A stretch of DNA of 64,000 bases from assembly GCF_000513895.2 (NCBI RefSeq), contig NZ_CP165782.1, positions 930,001 to 994,000 on the forward strand. Reading direction: 5' to 3'. Below the pieces are notes generated by a model. It made no database searches, was not told where the DNA came from, and saw only the letters and a list, made by a program, of their open reading frames with translations. Position 1 is the first letter of the stretch. Every line of letters begins with the position of its first letter. The DNA comes from Ensifer sp. WSM1721 (GTDB lineage: Bacteria > Pseudomonadota > Alphaproteobacteria > Rhizobiales > Rhizobiaceae). Made by a program: the position numbers and the translations under genes. Positions 32,681-41,419 of this stretch are shown here, one piece after another.

Positions 32681-33118
32681 ATGCATCATGATTCTGTCCA
32701 CGCACCGAAACCGTCGCTGACCGAGGTACTCTTCGGCTGGTTCCTACGTCTGGTTTCCGTGATCTGCTTCTGGTTCGCGTTGAACTATTGGGCGATGCTT
32801 ATCGGCTTTTCCCATGGTGGCGCGGGGCGCTTCGATCTCTTGTCGCCCGAGTGGCGCGCGGCCGCGACAGCCCTTGCGGTCGTCTACCCGGTCGCAGCGA
32901 TTGGACTCTGGCTTTTGGTCTCCTGGGGACCCGTCGTTTGGGTGGTCGCTGCCGCGACGGAACTCGCCATGGACAAGTTCTATCCGGGCATCTTTGGCCC
33001 CCGCCCGCTTCTTGTCCTGCTCCACGGGGCCGTTGCCGTGACCTTCGTTCTCTTCCGCGCCGCGCTTTTGTATCAGCGGCTGCGCCAGGCCCGGAAGGTA
33101 AGGGTTGATTCACCCTGA
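32681..33118 (+). CDS. Small membrane protein, DUF6163-like
   Basis: 145 residues with four predicted membrane segments, starting MHHDSVHAPKPSLTEVLFGW and containing ALNYWAMLIGFSHGGAGRFD. It precedes ldtR on the same strand by 130 bases. I recall such a protein of this size next to ldtR in Rhizobiales (DUF6163), which suggests a link with the cell envelope, but no function is known. The start is the first ATG after the divergent hemB promoter. Confidence 0.7.
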   Translation: MHHDSVHAPKPSLTEVLFGWFLRLVSVICFWFALNYWAMLIGFSHGGAGRFDLLSPEWRAAATALAVVYPVAAIGLWLLVSWGPVVWVVAAATELAMDKFYPGIFGPRPLLVLLHGAVAVTFVLFRAALLYQRLRQARKVRVDSP

Positions 33119-33248
33119 GACAGGCTCCGTGGACGGTAAGTACATGTTAAGGCTGCGGTTTAAGTAGAATTTTATACGTATTCGATAGGGTCTCACTCAA
33201 GGCGGGAAGACAAAGAAACACCGCCAAACGAAACAGTGAGGCAGTAAA

Positions 33249-33761
33249 ATGAACATCAAGACGAAGTCGCAGGTTGCTGCGCCCCGAGACCCGCAGGAAG
33301 AAACGATCCGTGGTCTCTATATGGAATCCCTTCACCTCGTCGAGCGCCTGCATCGCCGCCTGCTCGACGTCATCAAGGACGAATTCGACCGCCAGGGGCG
33401 CAGCGACGTCAACGCCGTCCAGGCGCTCCTGTTGTTCAACATCGGCAACTCCGAACTCACCGCCGGCGAACTCCGCTCCCGCGGGTATTATCTCGGCTCC
33501 AACGTCTCCTATAACGTCAAGAAACTCGTCGACCTCGGCCTTATCAATCACCAGCGCTCCCGCGTCGACCGCCGCTCGGTTCGCATCAGCCTGACGGAAG
33601 AGGGACAGGAAATCGCCGAGACCGTCGCCAAGCTCTACGAGCGCCACATCGGCTCGATCGAGAAGGTGGGTGGCATCGGTTCCGACGAATTCACCAAGAT
33701 GAACAAGCTCCTGCAGCGCCTCGACCGCTTCTGGAACGACACCATCATGTATCGCCTCTGA
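33249..33761 (+). CDS. ldtR: MarR-family transcriptional regulator LdtR
   Basis: A 170-residue winged-helix regulator. The DNA-binding region spans about 60-130: TAGELRSRGYYLGSNVSYNVKKL is the reading helix area and QRSRVDRRSVRISLTEEG the wing. LdtR of Liberibacter and S. meliloti controls the L,D-transpeptidase gene ldtP and other envelope and stress genes, and here ldtP is the next gene. A GAGG-type site precedes the ATG. The 349-base gap to ldtP is the expected place for its operator. Confidence 0.9.
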   Translation: MNIKTKSQVAAPRDPQEETIRGLYMESLHLVERLHRRLLDVIKDEFDRQGRSDVNAVQALLLFNIGNSELTAGELRSRGYYLGSNVSYNVKKLVDLGLINHQRSRVDRRSVRISLTEEGQEIAETVAKLYERHIGSIEKVGGIGSDEFTKMNKLLQRLDRFWNDTIMYRL

Positions 33762-34110
33762 TCGAGGCGGCTTCTACCTCCAGTTCCAAGGGTCGGGCGC
33801 AATCCCTGCGTGTCCGACCTTTGCTGCTTTTGCCCGATGTGGTTGTCGCCAAAGCTCCATCGAGTCTTGCGCCCGGCTCCGCCGAGACACGAATTGGCCA
33901 TATTGCTATGACAGCGACGCTTCGATGCGGCAGGTCTACGCTCGTGCTTGTAACCGTGATTCGTTTCACAGTCGGCCTGCCGGGAGAGGCTCTCGCTCGC
34001 GCTATCGTGACGGCGATGTGAGAGCCGCGGCGGCACGCGGGTTTACGTTTGTTAACCATGTTCGTGCTAGGGCTCGGGCAGCGCGTTTTGCGCATTGAGA
34101 TGGTGGGACT
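33762..34110. promoter_or_regulatory. Intergenic region between ldtR and ldtP
   Basis: 349 bases without a convincing gene. A short frame on the plus strand (33821-34021) has no coding character. The region should hold the ldtP promoter and LdtR site. The stretch TTTGTTAACCATGTTCGTGC at about 34048-34068 is more AT-rich and lies just upstream of the gene. I cannot define the operator by eye. Confidence 0.35.
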
Positions 34111-35442
34111 ATGTCGAAAAAGAACGGAATTGATGCTTTCTCGCGCCGTGCATTTCTGCGTTCGGCCGCAATGTTTGGCGCGGCCGCCTGGGCCGGCGCC
34201 GCTGCTGCCCAGGATGCGCTGAACGAGATCATCAATTCCCCGCGCCGCGGCTCGTGGGACGACCAGTTCGACGCCAAGGCATCGCGCACGGCGACGGCGG
34301 TTCTCTCCAACACGCCCGTCTTCGGCCCCGAAACGCTCGCTCATGTGCAGCAGGCGATCTACGATCATCAGCAGATCGTCGCCGCTGGTGGCTGGCCGAC
34401 GGTTTCGCCTCCGTCGACCGTTAGGCTTGAGCTCGGCGTTACCGATCCGTCCGTCCAGCAGTTGCGTCAGCGCCTGATGGCCTCCGGCGATCTGCCGCAG
34501 TCGGCCGGCATTTCCTCTTCCTTCGACTCCTATGTCGACGGCGCGGTCAAGCGCTTCCAGGCGCGCCACGGCCTGCCGGCTGACGGCGTGATAGGCGAAT
34601 TCACACTGAAAGCCCTGAACGTCGACGCCAACACCCGCTTGGCCCAGCTCGAAACCAACCTCGTACGGCTTCAGTCGATGTCCGGCGATCTCGGCCGCCG
34701 CTACGTGATGGTCAACATCCCCGCCGCCTATATCGAGGCGGTCGAGAACGGCCGAGTCGTGCTGCGCCACACGGCGATCGTCGGCAAGATCGACCGGCAG
34801 TCGCCGATCCTCAATTCCAAGATCTACGAGGTCATTCTCAATCCCTACTGGACCGCGCCGCGTTCGATCGTCCAGAAGGACATCATGCCCTTGATGCGCA
34901 AGGATCCGACCTATCTCGAGCGCAACGCGATCCGGCTCTTCGACGCGAGCGGCAACGAGGTTTCGCCGGAGACGGTCGACTGGAACGCCGAGAAGGCGCC
35001 GAACCTCATGTTCCGCCAGGATCCGGGCAAGATCAACGCGATGTCCTCGACGAAGATCAACTTCCACAACGAGCATGCCGTCTATATGCACGACACGCCG
35101 CAACAGGGCCTGTTCAACAAGCTGATGCGCTTCGAATCGTCGGGTTGCGTGCGCGTGCAGAACGTCCGCGACCTCTCGACCTGGCTGCTCAAGGAAACGC
35201 CGGGCTGGTCGCGCCAGCAGATCGAGGCGACGATCAAGTCGGGGGTCAACACGCCGATCAAACTTGCCGAAGAGGTGCCGGTCTATTTCACCTACATCAC
35301 CGCTTGGTCGGCAAAGGACCATGTCGTCCAGTTCCGCGACGATATCTATCAGCGCGACGGGGCAGCCGAGCTCGCCCTGCAAACGACGACGGGGATCGAG
35401 CAATCGCCCGGCGCCATCGACGCGGACGCCTTGCCGCAATAA
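34111..35442 (+). CDS. ldtP: L,D-transpeptidase with peptidoglycan-binding domain
   Basis: 443 residues. The N-terminus has a twin-arginine signal (SRRAFLRSAAMFGAAAWAGA). A PG_binding_1 domain covers about 105-172. The YkuD catalytic domain follows (about 195-360) and holds the histidine of NEHAVYMHDTP and the nucleophile Cys346 in ESSGCVRVQNV. It makes 3-3 cross-links or attaches proteins to peptidoglycan in the periplasm; rhizobial walls are rich in 3-3 links. Pairing with ldtR fits its known control. Terminated by a strong hairpin 26 bases downstream. Confidence 0.93.
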   Translation: MSKKNGIDAFSRRAFLRSAAMFGAAAWAGAAAAQDALNEIINSPRRGSWDDQFDAKASRTATAVLSNTPVFGPETLAHVQQAIYDHQQIVAAGGWPTVSPPSTVRLELGVTDPSVQQLRQRLMASGDLPQSAGISSSFDSYVDGAVKRFQARHGLPADGVIGEFTLKALNVDANTRLAQLETNLVRLQSMSGDLGRRYVMVNIPAAYIEAVENGRVVLRHTAIVGKIDRQSPILNSKIYEVILNPYWTAPRSIVQKDIMPLMRKDPTYLERNAIRLFDASGNEVSPETVDWNAEKAPNLMFRQDPGKINAMSSTKINFHNEHAVYMHDTPQQGLFNKLMRFESSGCVRVQNVRDLSTWLLKETPGWSRQQIEATIKSGVNTPIKLAEEVPVYFTYITAWSAKDHVVQFRDDIYQRDGAAELALQTTTGIEQSPGAIDADALPQ

Positions 35443-35468
35443 GCAAAGTACCGCAATTCCAGACCGAG

Positions 35469-35499
35469 GCCGCCCGTTCCTAGGAATGGGCGGCTTTTT
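35469..35499 (+). terminator. Rho-independent terminator after ldtP
   Basis: The arms GCCGCCCGTTCC and GGAATGGGCGGC pair with one mismatch around a two-base turn and are followed by CTTTTTC. It lies 26 bases beyond the ldtP stop. Confidence 0.82.
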
Positions 35500-35627
35500 C
35501 ATGTTCGCCAGGTCGCGATTTTTGGGCGCGGCGGATGGTGGAAATGGCGCAAACCGCACAGCGGATATTGCTCTCCGCGTGCGAGGAAGTTAAAGGAACA
35601 GCCACCCTTGAGAGGAGCCGCGAGCCC

Positions 35628-36923
35628 ATGCTTCAACAGACCAATGACGCCTTCTTCACCCGCTCTCTCGCCGACAGCGATCCGGAAATCTTCGGTGCGA
35701 TCGAGAAGGAGCTGGGTCGCCAGCGCCATGAGATCGAGCTGATCGCCTCCGAGAATATCGTGTCTCGCGCCGTGCTCGAAGCCCAGGGCTCGATCATGAC
35801 GAACAAATATGCCGAAGGTTATCCGGGCAAGCGCTACTACGGCGGCTGCCAGTTCGTCGATATCGCCGAGGAACTGGCGATCGAGCGCGCCAAGAAGCTT
35901 TTCGGCGTCAACTTCGCCAACGTGCAGCCGAATTCGGGCTCGCAGATGAACCAGGCGGTCTTTCTCGCGCTCCTGCAGCCGGGCGACACTTTCATGGGTC
36001 TCGACCTCAATTCGGGCGGTCACCTGACGCACGGTTCTCCCGTGAACATGTCGGGCAAATGGTTCAACGTGGTCTCCTACGGCGTGCGCGAAAACGATCA
36101 TCTGCTCGACATGGACGACGTCGCCGAGAAGGCGCGCAAGCACAAGCCGAAGCTGATCATCGCCGGCGGCACCGCCTATTCGCGCATCTGGGACTGGAAG
36201 CGCTTCCGCGAGATCGCCGACGAGATCGGCGCCTGGCTGATGGTCGACATGGCGCATATCGCCGGCCTCGTCGCCGGTGGCCAGCATCCTTCGCCGTTCC
36301 CGCATTGCCACGTCGCGACGACGACGACCCACAAGTCGCTGCGCGGTCCGCGCGGCGGCATGATCCTCACCAATGACGAGGAAATCGCCAAGAAGATCAA
36401 CTCCGCCGTCTTCCCCGGTCTCCAGGGCGGGCCGCTTATGCATGTGATCGCCGCCAAGGCCGTCGCCTTCGGCGAGGCGCTGCAGCCCTCCTTCAAGGAA
36501 TACGCGGCGCAGATCGTCAAGAATGCCCGCACCCTTGCCGAGACGCTGAAGGCAAACGGTCTCGACATCGTTTCCGGCGGCACCGACAACCACCTGATGC
36601 TCGTCGACCTGCGCAAGAAGAATGCGACCGGTAAGCGCGCCGAAGCGGCGCTCGGCCGCGCCTACATCACCTGCAACAAGAACGGCATTCCCTTCGATCC
36701 GGAAAAGCCCTTCGTCACATCCGGCGTCCGTCTCGGCACGCCGGCCGGCACGACGCGTGGCTTCAAGGAGGCGGAATTCAAGGAAATCGGCGAGCTGATC
36801 GTCGAGGTGCTCGACGGCCTCAAGGTCGCGAATTCCGATGAGGGCAACGCCGCTGTCGAGGCGGGCGTTCGCGACAAGGTGATGAGGCTCACCGAACGCT
36901 TCCCGATGTACGGCTATATGTGA
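35628..36923 (+). CDS. glyA: Serine hydroxymethyltransferase
   Basis: 431 residues; a PLP enzyme that interconverts serine and glycine and loads tetrahydrofolate with a one-carbon unit. PLP binds Lys236 in [16 protein letters not shown]. The N-terminal [13 protein letters not shown] is also characteristic. The start at 35628 gives [20 protein letters not shown], the usual rhizobial form; 31 further open codons upstream run through the ldtP terminator region. It heads the conserved alphaproteobacterial order glyA-nrdR-ribD-ribE, with nrdR 12 bases away. Confidence 0.97.
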   Translation: MLQQTNDAFFTRSLADSDPEIFGAIEKELGRQRHEIELIASENIVSRAVLEAQGSIMTNKYAEGYPGKRYYGGCQFVDIAEELAIERAKKLFGVNFANVQPNSGSQMNQAVFLALLQPGDTFMGLDLNSGGHLTHGSPVNMSGKWFNVVSYGVRENDHLLDMDDVAEKARKHKPKLIIAGGTAYSRIWDWKRFREIADEIGAWLMVDMAHIAGLVAGGQHPSPFPHCHVATTTTHKSLRGPRGGMILTNDEEIAKKINSAVFPGLQGGPLMHVIAAKAVAFGEALQPSFKEYAAQIVKNARTLAETLKANGLDIVSGGTDNHLMLVDLRKKNATGKRAEAALGRAYITCNKNGIPFDPEKPFVTSGVRLGTPAGTTRGFKEAEFKEIGELIVEVLDGLKVANSDEGNAAVEAGVRDKVMRLTERFPMYGYM

Positions 36924-36935
36924 TCGGACGGCTGC

Positions 36936-37409
36936 ATGCGCTGCCCCTATTGCGGTTCGGAAGATAGTCAGGTGAAGGATTCCCGTCCGGCAGAGGACGG
37001 GAACGCCATTCGCCGCCGCCGCATCTGCCCGGATTGCGGCGGCCGCTTCACGACGTTCGAGCGGGTGCAGTTGCGCGAGCTGATGATCATCAAGAAGACC
37101 GGTCGGAAGGTGCCTTTCGACCGGGACAAGCTGTTGCGCTCGTTCGAGATCGCGCTTCGCAAGCGGCCGGTCGACCGCGATCGCATTGAGCGGGCGGTCT
37201 CTGGCATCGTTCGCCGCCTTGAAAGCTCCGGCGAGACCGAGATACCCTCGGAGGAAATCGGCCTCCAGGTGCTCGAAGCCTTGAAAAGCCTCGACGATGT
37301 CGCTTTCGTTCGCTATGCCTCCGTCTATAGGGATTTCTCCCACGCCGAGGATTTCGAGAAAGTCATCGCCGAGATCAGTGCCAAAATCGCACGCGATCCG
37401 AGCGAGTAG
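36936..37409 (+). CDS. nrdR: Ribonucleotide reductase repressor NrdR
   Basis: 157 residues. The zinc ribbon (residues 3-34) is CPYC...CPDCGGRF, and the ATP cone spans about 49-139 ([20 protein letters not shown] onward). NrdR senses ATP/dATP and represses ribonucleotide reductase genes. Its place between glyA and ribD is standard. There is a 12-base gap after glyA and 18 bases before ribD. Confidence 0.96.
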   Translation: MRCPYCGSEDSQVKDSRPAEDGNAIRRRRICPDCGGRFTTFERVQLRELMIIKKTGRKVPFDRDKLLRSFEIALRKRPVDRDRIERAVSGIVRRLESSGETEIPSEEIGLQVLEALKSLDDVAFVRYASVYRDFSHAEDFEKVIAEISAKIARDPSE

Positions 37410-37427
37410 ACCGGTTTGGAGTGCAGG

Positions 37428-38618
37428 ATGGGTGGGCCGACGCGCGAGGACGAACGGTTCATGGCGGCGGCGCTGCGGCTGGCGCGAAGCAATCTCGGCC
37501 TCACATCGACCAATCCCTCGGTCGGCTGCCTTATCGTCAAGGATGGCACGATCGTCGGCCGGGCCGTGACGGCTCCGGGCGGGCGCCCGCATGCCGAGAC
37601 GCAGGCCCTTGCCGAGGCCGGAGAGAGGGCAAGCCGCGCCACCGCCTATGTCACGCTCGAGCCCTGTTCACACCACGGCAAGACGCCGCCCTGCGCCGAT
37701 GCGCTGATCGCGTCGGGCATTGCCCGCGTCGTCGTTGCGATTCTCGATCCGGACGAGCGCGTCGCCGGCCGCGGCGTGGTCATGCTGCGGGAGGCCGGCA
37801 TTGCCGTCGACATCGGTGTCCTGCATGACGACGGGGAGCGGGCGCTCGAGGCCTACCTCATGCGTCACCGCATGAAACGCCCGCATGTGACTCTGAAGCT
37901 TGCGGTTTCCGCCGACGGCATGATCGGTCGCAAGGGGGAGGGGCAGGTCAGGATCACTGGCGCAATCTCGCGCGCTCAGGTGCAGGTGCTGCGCGCCGAG
38001 ACGGATGCGATCCTCGTCGGCATCGGTACGGCCAGCGCCGACGATCCGGAACTCACCGTACGGTTGCTGGGGCTTGAAGAGCGCTCTCCCATTCGGATCG
38101 TGCTCGACCGCCGCCTTGAGTTGCCCGCCGACTCGAAATTGGTGCGCTCGGCCCGCGACATTCCGCTGATCGTGGTTACCGGTGACGCCGGCTTTCCTTC
38201 TCCCCACGCGTGGGGCGAAGGTGCCCGGAGGGAGGACGAGGGGCAGAGTGGACGCACCGCGTTGCCCTTTACCTCAGCCCCGCTTGCGGGGAGCGGGAAC
38301 GACTACGCTGGGCGCCGGGCAAAGCTGGAAGCCGCAGGCGTCGAGGTGCTGAATGCCGATACGATTGCCGATCTTTTGACGGCACTTGCCTCACGCGGCA
38401 TCTCATCTCTCCTCGTCGAGGGCGGCGCGCGCGCGGCGCGTGACTTCCTCGACGCCGGCCTCGTCGACCGCATCCTGCTCTTCACCGGTCCTGAGGCCAT
38501 TGGCGAAGGGGCCATTCGTTCCCCATTTGAACGGAAGTCCGTTCCGGCGGGCTTCACGCTCCGACGCACGGCGCGCTACGGCGACGATATTTTCGAGGAT
38601 TACGAAAGAGAGAGCTGA
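37428..38618 (+). CDS. ribD: Bifunctional riboflavin biosynthesis deaminase/reductase RibD, with an in-frame repeat insert
   Basis: 396 residues. The N-terminal deaminase has zinc ligands His55 (HAETQAL), Cys80 and Cys89 (PCSHHGKTPPC). The C-terminal reductase starts near residue 150 (RPHVTLKLAVSADGMIG) and ends in the usual SLLVEGGARAARDFL segment. Together they carry out steps two and three from GTP to riboflavin. Residues of about 256-293 (FPSPHAWGEG onward) do not look like RibD: the DNA there is a palindromic intergenic-type repeat that has entered without breaking the frame. It interrupts the reductase domain at a loop before the RRAKLEAAGVEV helix. The ATG at 37428 has GGAG upstream; the stop shares one base with the ribE start. 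Confidence 0.93.
   Translation: MGGPTREDERFMAAALRLARSNLGLTSTNPSVGCLIVKDGTIVGRAVTAPGGRPHAETQALAEAGERASRATAYVTLEPCSHHGKTPPCADALIASGIARVVVAILDPDERVAGRGVVMLREAGIAVDIGVLHDDGERALEAYLMRHRMKRPHVTLKLAVSADGMIGRKGEGQVRITGAISRAQVQVLRAETDAILVGIGTASADDPELTVRLLGLEERSPIRIVLDRRLELPADSKLVRSARDIPLIVVTGDAGFPSPHAWGEGARREDEGQSGRTALPFTSAPLAGSGNDYAGRRAKLEAAGVEVLNADTIADLLTALASRGISSLLVEGGARAARDFLDAGLVDRILLFTGPEAIGEGAIRSPFERKSVPAGFTLRRTARYGDDIFEDYERES
38193..38298. repeat. Palindromic rhizobial repeat inserted in frame in ribD
   Basis: About 106 bases inside ribD. The left end has CTTCTCCCCACGCGTGGGGC (stem around CGCG) and the right end has the stem CCCCGCTTGCGGGG. Between them lies GGAGGGAGGACGAGGGGC. The pattern matches the widespread rhizobial intergenic repeat with 'CTCCCCGC...GCGGGGAG' stems that I know from intergenic regions. 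It has no stop in the ribD frame and its net length keeps the frame. Confidence 0.7.
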
Positions 38619-39235
38619 TGTTCACTGGTATCATCACGGACATAGGCACGGTGGAGAAGGTTACATCGCTCAGAGAAGGCATCAAACTGCGCGTCGCGAC
38701 CAACTACGATCCGAAGACGATCGATATGGGAGCCTCTATCGCCCATGCCGGCGTATGCCTGACCGTCACGGCCCTGCCGGAGGCCGGCAGTAACGAGCGC
38801 TGGTTCGAAGTCGAGGCCTGGGAAGAGGCGCTGCGGCTGACGACCATCGGCGAGTGGGGAGAGGGCACGCGCATCAATCTCGAGCGCTCGCTGAAGATCG
38901 GCGACGAGCTTGGCGGCCACATCGTTTCGGGGCACGTCGACGGCAAGGCGGAGATTCTCGCCGTCGAACCGGAAGGAGACGCGGTGCGCTTTCGCTTGCG
39001 GGCGCCGGAGCACCTCGCGAAGTTCGTTGCTCCAAAGGGCTCCGTGGCGCTCGACGGCACGTCGCTCACCGTGAACAAGGTCGACGGCGCCGAGTTCGAT
39101 GTGCTTCTGATCCGCCACTCGCTGGACGTTACAACCTGGGGCGAACGCCAGGCTGGCGATCTGGTCAACTTCGAAGTCGACACGATGGCGCGTTATGCGG
39201 CCCGGCTGGCGGAGTTTCCAGCGCCTGCGGCGTGA
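38618..39235 (+). CDS. ribE: Riboflavin synthase alpha subunit
   Basis: 205 residues; dismutates two 6,7-dimethyl-8-ribityllumazine molecules to riboflavin. It has two lumazine-binding repeats, the first starting MFTGIITDIGTVEKV and the second about residue 98 (GGHIVSGHVDGKAEIL). The start overlaps the ribD stop by one base (TGATG), so translation is coupled. Its substrate-forming partner ribH is 2.2 kb further on, after three inverted genes, instead of directly following as in related genomes. Confidence 0.96.
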   Translation: MFTGIITDIGTVEKVTSLREGIKLRVATNYDPKTIDMGASIAHAGVCLTVTALPEAGSNERWFEVEAWEEALRLTTIGEWGEGTRINLERSLKIGDELGGHIVSGHVDGKAEILAVEPEGDAVRFRLRAPEHLAKFVAPKGSVALDGTSLTVNKVDGAEFDVLLIRHSLDVTTWGERQAGDLVNFEVDTMARYAARLAEFPAPAA

Positions 39236-39285
39236 TGACGGGCATCCAACGGGAACCGCTTCTGCCCAAAAACGGCACCGCCCAA

Positions 39286-39317
39286 ATCACATCCGCCCCG
39301 GAGAGGGCGGATGTGAT
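39286..39317. terminator. Perfect 13-bp hairpin between convergent genes
   Basis: The arms ATCACATCCGCCC and GGGCGGATGTGAT are exact complements with a six-base loop. It lies 50 bases past ribE and 24 bases past the end of the facing small gene. No T run is present, so bidirectional termination is probable but not certain. Confidence 0.6.
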
Positions 39318-39341
39318 GGTGCTCATTGCCCGCGGGGAGGC

Positions 39342-39692
39342 TCAACGGACATAAATTGTCAGGCTGCCATCGGCTGCCTGTGCGGCACCTGCTATGTTCT
39401 TCATCTCGACGTTTCGCGTTTCCAGCTTCGCCGCCAGAGGCTTGTTGGCCTCGATGGCGGATTGTAGCGCCGCCACCTGTTGCGGGGTCTCGTCATTGAT
39501 CCGCGACCGAACCTCGCTCATACCGCTAAGCGTGTCGACGTCGACGACCCTGAAATCATCGCCCTTGAAGGTACGAACCGTCTGATCGATCTGGCGCGGC
39601 CAGTTCATTTCGACGCTGGCGGCATGGGAGATACCGCCGAACGTCAAAGCAGAGAGGGCGGCGATGACGGAAATTTTCGTGATGCGGTTCAT
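39342..39692 (-). CDS. Small secreted protein, unknown function
   Basis: 116 residues. MNRITKISVIAALSALTFGG with the following ISHAAS is a signal peptide. The mature part (VEMNWPRQIDQTVRTFKGDD onward, about 90 residues) has no cysteine. An AAGGA site fits the second ATG (39692) better than the first (39698), which would have only two bases of spacing. Function not recognised; similar short secreted proteins occur in rhizobia. First of three inverted genes that split the riboflavin cluster. Confidence 0.7.
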   Translation of the reverse strand: MNRITKISVIAALSALTFGGISHAASVEMNWPRQIDQTVRTFKGDDFRVVDVDTLSGMSEVRSRINDETPQQVAALQSAIEANKPLAAKLETRNVEMKNIAGAAQAADGSLTIYVR

Positions 39693-40025
39693 TGTCATGT
39701 TCCTTGTTTTCGTGCGACCTCCGCCTCGGACAACCGGGCGCGGTTTTTCGCCGAAGCGTCTTTCGCTTTGGCCAGCACTGACCGTTTGCGGACGAGGTCA
39801 TCCGCAGCAAGGGGCGCTGGACCGTTTCGACTGGTTGGCGCGGCGGTTCCACGTCTTGGGCCGGGGTCTCGCGCCTTGCCAACGGTTAGAAGTTGGGCGC
39901 GAATCTGGCCGTTTCCGTGGCGTAAGCGACTGAGAAATAATTAAAAATTGTTCATGTTCTATTTACCGGAACTTGCCGTCGCAACCTGCGAGCAAGCGTT
40001 CTCCCGCCATCGCTTGCGCCTCGCT
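39693..40025. other. Intergenic region without a gene
   Basis: 333 bases between two minus-strand genes. It should hold the promoter of the small secreted gene. Near 39935-39965 there is an AT-rich stretch (AATAATTAAAAATTGTTCATG) unlike the surrounding DNA. No terminator, repeat or RNA gene was recognised, and the short open frames there lack coding character. Confidence 0.4.
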
Positions 40026-40562
40026 TCAGGGCGCGTTCGCCGAGCGTCGCTCGAACATGATCATCGGCTTGCTGTGATACTTGGTACGCCGGACTTCCTT
40101 GAAGCCGTGCTTGAGCGCAACGCGGATCGAAGCCTGGTTGTTGGGATCTATGATGCAGGTCTTCAGCAATCCGGGAAATGCCCGGTCGCCCCAGGCGAGG
40201 GCGGCTGTGACGGCCTCCGTTGCAAGACCGCGGCCATGATTCCGGGGAGAGATTGCCCAGCCCATTTCCATCGTACCTTCTAGCGATGGTGTCATCTGGC
40301 GATGGGCGTCATGAAAACCGGCTTCGCCGATGAAGGCGCCGCTCTCCTTCTCCTGGATCGCGAAGAAGCCGAAGCCGAAATAGTGCCACATGCCGACCTG
40401 GCGCAGGAAGCGCGTCCAGGATTGCTCGCGGGAGTAAGGAACGCCACCGATGTAGCGGGTGACCTCTTCATCGGCGAACAGGGCACTGTAGGCGGGGAAA
40501 TCGTCGCGCCGATAGGGGCGCAACAGAAGCCGCTCGGTTTCTATGGTAGGCACGCGATGCAT
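40026..40562 (-). CDS. GNAT-family N-acetyltransferase (RimJ-like)
   Basis: 178 residues. It opens MHRVPTIETERLLLRPYRRD, typical of RimJ/RimL-type acetyltransferases. The acetyl-CoA loop is RNHGRGLATEAVTAAL (the Q/RxxGxG/A motif is present as R-N-H-G-R-G), followed by DPNNQASIRVALKHGF, the usual asparagine and chain-end motif. The substrate is unknown. The start at 40562 was chosen by family pattern. The cupin gene ends 35 bases upstream on the same strand. Confidence 0.85.
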   Translation of the reverse strand: MHRVPTIETERLLLRPYRRDDFPAYSALFADEEVTRYIGGVPYSREQSWTRFLRQVGMWHYFGFGFFAIQEKESGAFIGEAGFHDAHRQMTPSLEGTMEMGWAISPRNHGRGLATEAVTAALAWGDRAFPGLLKTCIIDPNNQASIRVALKHGFKEVRRTKYHSKPMIMFERRSANAP

Positions 40563-40597
40563 GTTTTCTCCGATTGTTCTCTGCGGGGAAATGAAAG

Positions 40598-41101
40598 TCA
40601 GGCGCCCGGCTCGCCGTCCCAATAGTCCGCGGTCGACGGAGCGCGGCCGATGAAGCGGAACGATGCCTTCGCCTCGCCCGGCCGACGTGTCTTCGCGAGG
40701 AACTTGCCGGAATCGGGATATTCACAGATCTCTGTCGCCGCCACCGTGGAAATGGCCAGATATCTGAGCGGCACGGTGCCGGTATTGATGAGGTGATGCG
40801 CTGTCTCGGGGCCGCCGGCGGGGGCTCCGAGCACGTCGCCAGGTCCGACCACATAGCGTTCGCTGCCGAACCGGTATGTTCCCTCTCCCTCGAGAACGAC
40901 GAACAGCTCTTCTTCGACATGATGGTTATGGAACGGGCATCCCGATTTTCCCGGCGGAACCTCGCCGTAGCTAATGCCGAGGTTGTCGAGGCCAAGCAGC
41001 ATGCCGAAGGAGGCATCGCGACACTCGAAGAACGAGCCTTGGCGCCAGTGGTCGAGATCGAGATTTTTCGGATTGACGATCGGCTTCCGCGCTTCCGCCA
41101 T
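40598..41101 (-). CDS. Cupin domain protein
   Basis: 167 residues with one cupin barrel (about 50-130). Motif 1 is GCPFHNHHVEEELFVVLEGEG, giving the His-His-Glu metal ligands. Motif 2 follows as GPGDVLGAPAGGPETAHHLI with the last His. It probably binds a metal and acts as an isomerase, dioxygenase or sensor; the substrate is unknown. GGAGGAGG lies upstream of the ATG at 41101. It is divergent from ribH and possibly co-transcribed with the GNAT gene. Confidence 0.82.
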   Translation of the reverse strand: MAEARKPIVNPKNLDLDHWRQGSFFECRDASFGMLLGLDNLGISYGEVPPGKSGCPFHNHHVEEELFVVLEGEGTYRFGSERYVVGPGDVLGAPAGGPETAHHLINTGTVPLRYLAISTVAATEICEYPDSGKFLAKTRRPGEAKASFRFIGRAPSTADYWDGEPGA

Positions 41102-41419
41102 GACGTTTCTTCCTCCTCCGATGAACACCTCAGCCATGCAGGCTTTGGCACCAGTCATAGTTGAGGTTTTAAGGGTACTCGGCTTCGTTGCAAAGCGGAT
41201 TGCGTGCTTTCCGAGGCGGTGGCATTGCGCAAAGTTTACGATTGGCAACAAAGGCGCCGCCTCCGCTCGGCGATCCGGCGGCGCTGCCGCATGGAAGGCG
41301 GCTATCGGCGCGGCAAATAAACCCGTTCGGCGGAATTTGCTTGCCATTCCGTGCCGGGCATGGTTTGACCGCACGCCTGCGCCGGCAAGTCCGGCCCGGT
41401 TTTTCAAGACAGGTGATCC
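41102..41419. promoter_or_regulatory. Divergent intergenic region between the cupin gene and ribH
   Basis: 318 bases. I looked for an FMN riboswitch because a riboflavin gene follows, but the conserved pieces (AGGGCGGGGTGAAA and CCGGCGGTA) are absent. The region should provide a fresh promoter for ribH-nusB, since they are cut off from ribE. No gene is supported. Confidence 0.4.

Noticed and set aside
35499..37592. 697-codon minus-strand frame across glyA and nrdR
   Set aside because: Antisense shadow spanning two well-identified genes.
41102..41419. FMN riboswitch upstream of ribH
   Set aside because: The conserved sequence blocks of the FMN aptamer are absent.
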